NCBI GenBank assembly: GCA_012517025.1
Contig: JAAYVT010000107.1
Location: 1 to 6,518, forward strand
Length of the DNA stretch: 6,518 bases
Direction: 5' to 3'
DNA from: Phyllobacteriaceae bacterium
GTDB lineage: Bacteria > Pseudomonadota > Alphaproteobacteria > Rhizobiales > Ancalomicrobiaceae
How positions within the stretch are numbered: position 1 is the stretch's first letter; each line of letters begins with the position of its first letter. The notes beneath the pieces are model-generated. The model saw only the letters and a program-made list of their open reading frames with translations, was not told the DNA's origin and did no database searches. The translations under genes and the position numbers were made by a program. Positions 5,736-6,518 of the stretch are shown piece after piece.

Positions 5736-6518
5736 ATGTCCGATCCGATCGATCTCGCCATCGCCTTCCCCCCCGTCGCTGGTCATCGGCCGTGGCCGCG
5801 CCACGCCGTCGACGCCGCCGCCTGGGACGACCTGACCGAGCGGCTCGCCGCGGGCGAGATTTCGCTCCTCGGGCTGTGGGGCGAGGCCGACGCCGTCCAC
5901 ATGGCGCTGCTCGAGGATCCTCCCACCCGGGTCGTGGTCGCGAGCCTCGCCTGCCCGGGCGGCCGCTTCCCCTCGGTCGGCCGGCATCATCCGCCCGCGA
6001 TCCGCTTCGAGCGCGCGATCGCCGACCTCTACGGCCTCGAACCCGACGGCGCCCTCGATCGGCGACATTGGCTCGACCACGGGGTGTGGCCGCAGAGCGC
6101 GCCGCTCGGGGCGCGGCCGACGCCGCCGGTGCCGCGCGGCTACGCCTTCCTGCCGGCCGAAGGCAGGGGCTTGCATCAGATTCCGGTCGGGCCGGTGCAT
6201 GCCGGCATCATCGAGCCCGGACACTTCCGCTTCACCGCGGCCGGCGAGACCGTCGTCCGCCTGGAGGAGCGGTTGGGATACGTCCACAAGGGCGTCGAAG
6301 GGCTGATGGCCGGCGCGACGGTCGCGCGGGCGGCGCAATTCGCGGCGCGGCTCTCGGGCGATTCCACCGTCGCCGGCTCGTTCGCCTTCGCCCGCGCCGT
6401 CGAGGCGGCGCTCGGGGTCGAGGCGCCGGCACGGGCGGTGTGGCTCAGGGCGCTCGCCGCCGAGCTGGAGCGGCACGCGAACCATCTCGGCGACGTCGGG
6501 GCGGTGTGCAACGACGCC
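5736..6518 (+). CDS. hyfG: HyfG-like fused NuoC/NuoD-type subunit lacking the proximal Ni-binding cysteines (3' end outside window)
   Basis: The first 261 residues are visible and open to the window end; full family members are about 500 or more. Residues 1 to about 130 form a NuoC-like (30 kDa) domain with FPSVGRHHPPA (78-88) and ERAIADLYGL (92-101). The NuoD/large-subunit domain begins at HQIPVGPVHAGIIEPGHFRF (147-166), then ERLGYVHKGVE (178-188) and ELERHANHLGDVGAVCND (243-260). In true group 4 [NiFe] hydrogenases such as E. coli HycE/HyfG, R-x-C-G-x-C follows the YVH-K/R-G block and supplies two nickel ligands. Here it is RLSGDS (205-210), both cysteines being Ser (207, 210), and the His four residues after the second Cys in E. 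coli is Gly214. From this point to residue 233 the match with E. coli, as I recall it, needs no gaps, so the change is not a frameshift. It should form the peripheral arm with a NuoB-like partner but probably lacks a NiFe centre, as in Ehr-type complexes. The symbol marks homology, not hydrogenase activity. Confidence 0.88.
   Translation, partial: MSDPIDLAIAFPPVAGHRPWPRHAVDAAAWDDLTERLAAGEISLLGLWGEADAVHMALLEDPPTRVVVASLACPGGRFPSVGRHHPPAIRFERAIADLYGLEPDGALDRRHWLDHGVWPQSAPLGARPTPPVPRGYAFLPAEGRGLHQIPVGPVHAGIIEPGHFRFTAAGETVVRLEERLGYVHKGVEGLMAGATVARAAQFAARLSGDSTVAGSFAFARAVEAALGVEAPARAVWLRALAAELERHANHLGDVGAVCNDA

Noticed and set aside
6300..6400. Possibility that the missing cysteines in hyfG come from a frameshift or sequencing error
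   Set aside because: The frame stays open, motifs on both sides are in the same frame, and alignment with E. coli HycE/HyfG as recalled is gap-free from the SGDS motif onward, with only one residue fewer before it.
4070..6485. Long - strand open frames opposite hyfE-hyfF (4070-5761) and hyfG (5454-6485)
   Set aside because: Low-complexity Arg/His/Gln-rich products with no recognisable motif. The + strand genes, including the hyfG frame that runs off the window, explain the region.

Overview
The window is very GC-rich apart from one AT-rich island, with strong third-position G/C bias. It holds the tail of one unidentified gene, a roughly 225-base intergenic region with regulatory-looking structure, and a tightly packed + strand operon of hydrogenase-4/complex I type. 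Base composition, codon use and protein style suggest a high-GC proteobacterium, most likely an alphaproteobacterium. This is an inference from style, not a proven assignment.

Layout. Bases 1-431 are the 3' end of a gene I cannot name. Bases 432-656 carry GC-rich inverted repeats (456-504), then an AT-rich block (512-560) with four TGAT/ATCA half-sites and a possible -10 element. From 657 to the window end run five genes: hyfB (657-2666), hyfC (2657-3613), hyfE (3615-4277), hyfF (4274-5722) and the first 261 codons of hyfG (5736-6518). Adjacent genes overlap or lie 1 to 13 bases apart, with no room for internal terminators, so they are very probably one transcript.

How they work together. 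HyfB and HyfF are Mrp-antiporter-like (NuoL/M/N-like) membrane subunits. HyfC is the NuoH-like subunit that joins the membrane arm to the peripheral arm. HyfE has a NuoK-like C-terminal half, and HyfG is a fused NuoC-NuoD-like catalytic-arm subunit. Together they form most of a membrane-bound, ion-translocating oxidoreductase. The partners expected downstream, such as a NuoB-like small subunit, lie outside the window. No HyfD-type third antiporter subunit lies between hyfC and hyfE, and no hyfA precedes hyfB.

The main point of interest is that the HyfG homologue lacks the first nickel-binding motif of [NiFe] hydrogenases. The expected R-x-C-G-x-C is RLSGDS (residues 205-210), and the His that follows this motif in E. 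coli HycE/HyfG is Gly214. The rest of the fold signatures are intact, as are the charged residues of the ion-pumping subunits. The complex is therefore probably not a hydrogenase, although homology-based naming would call it hydrogenase-4. It looks like an energy-converting hydrogenase-related (Ehr-type) complex whose electron donor and acceptor cannot be read from this sequence.
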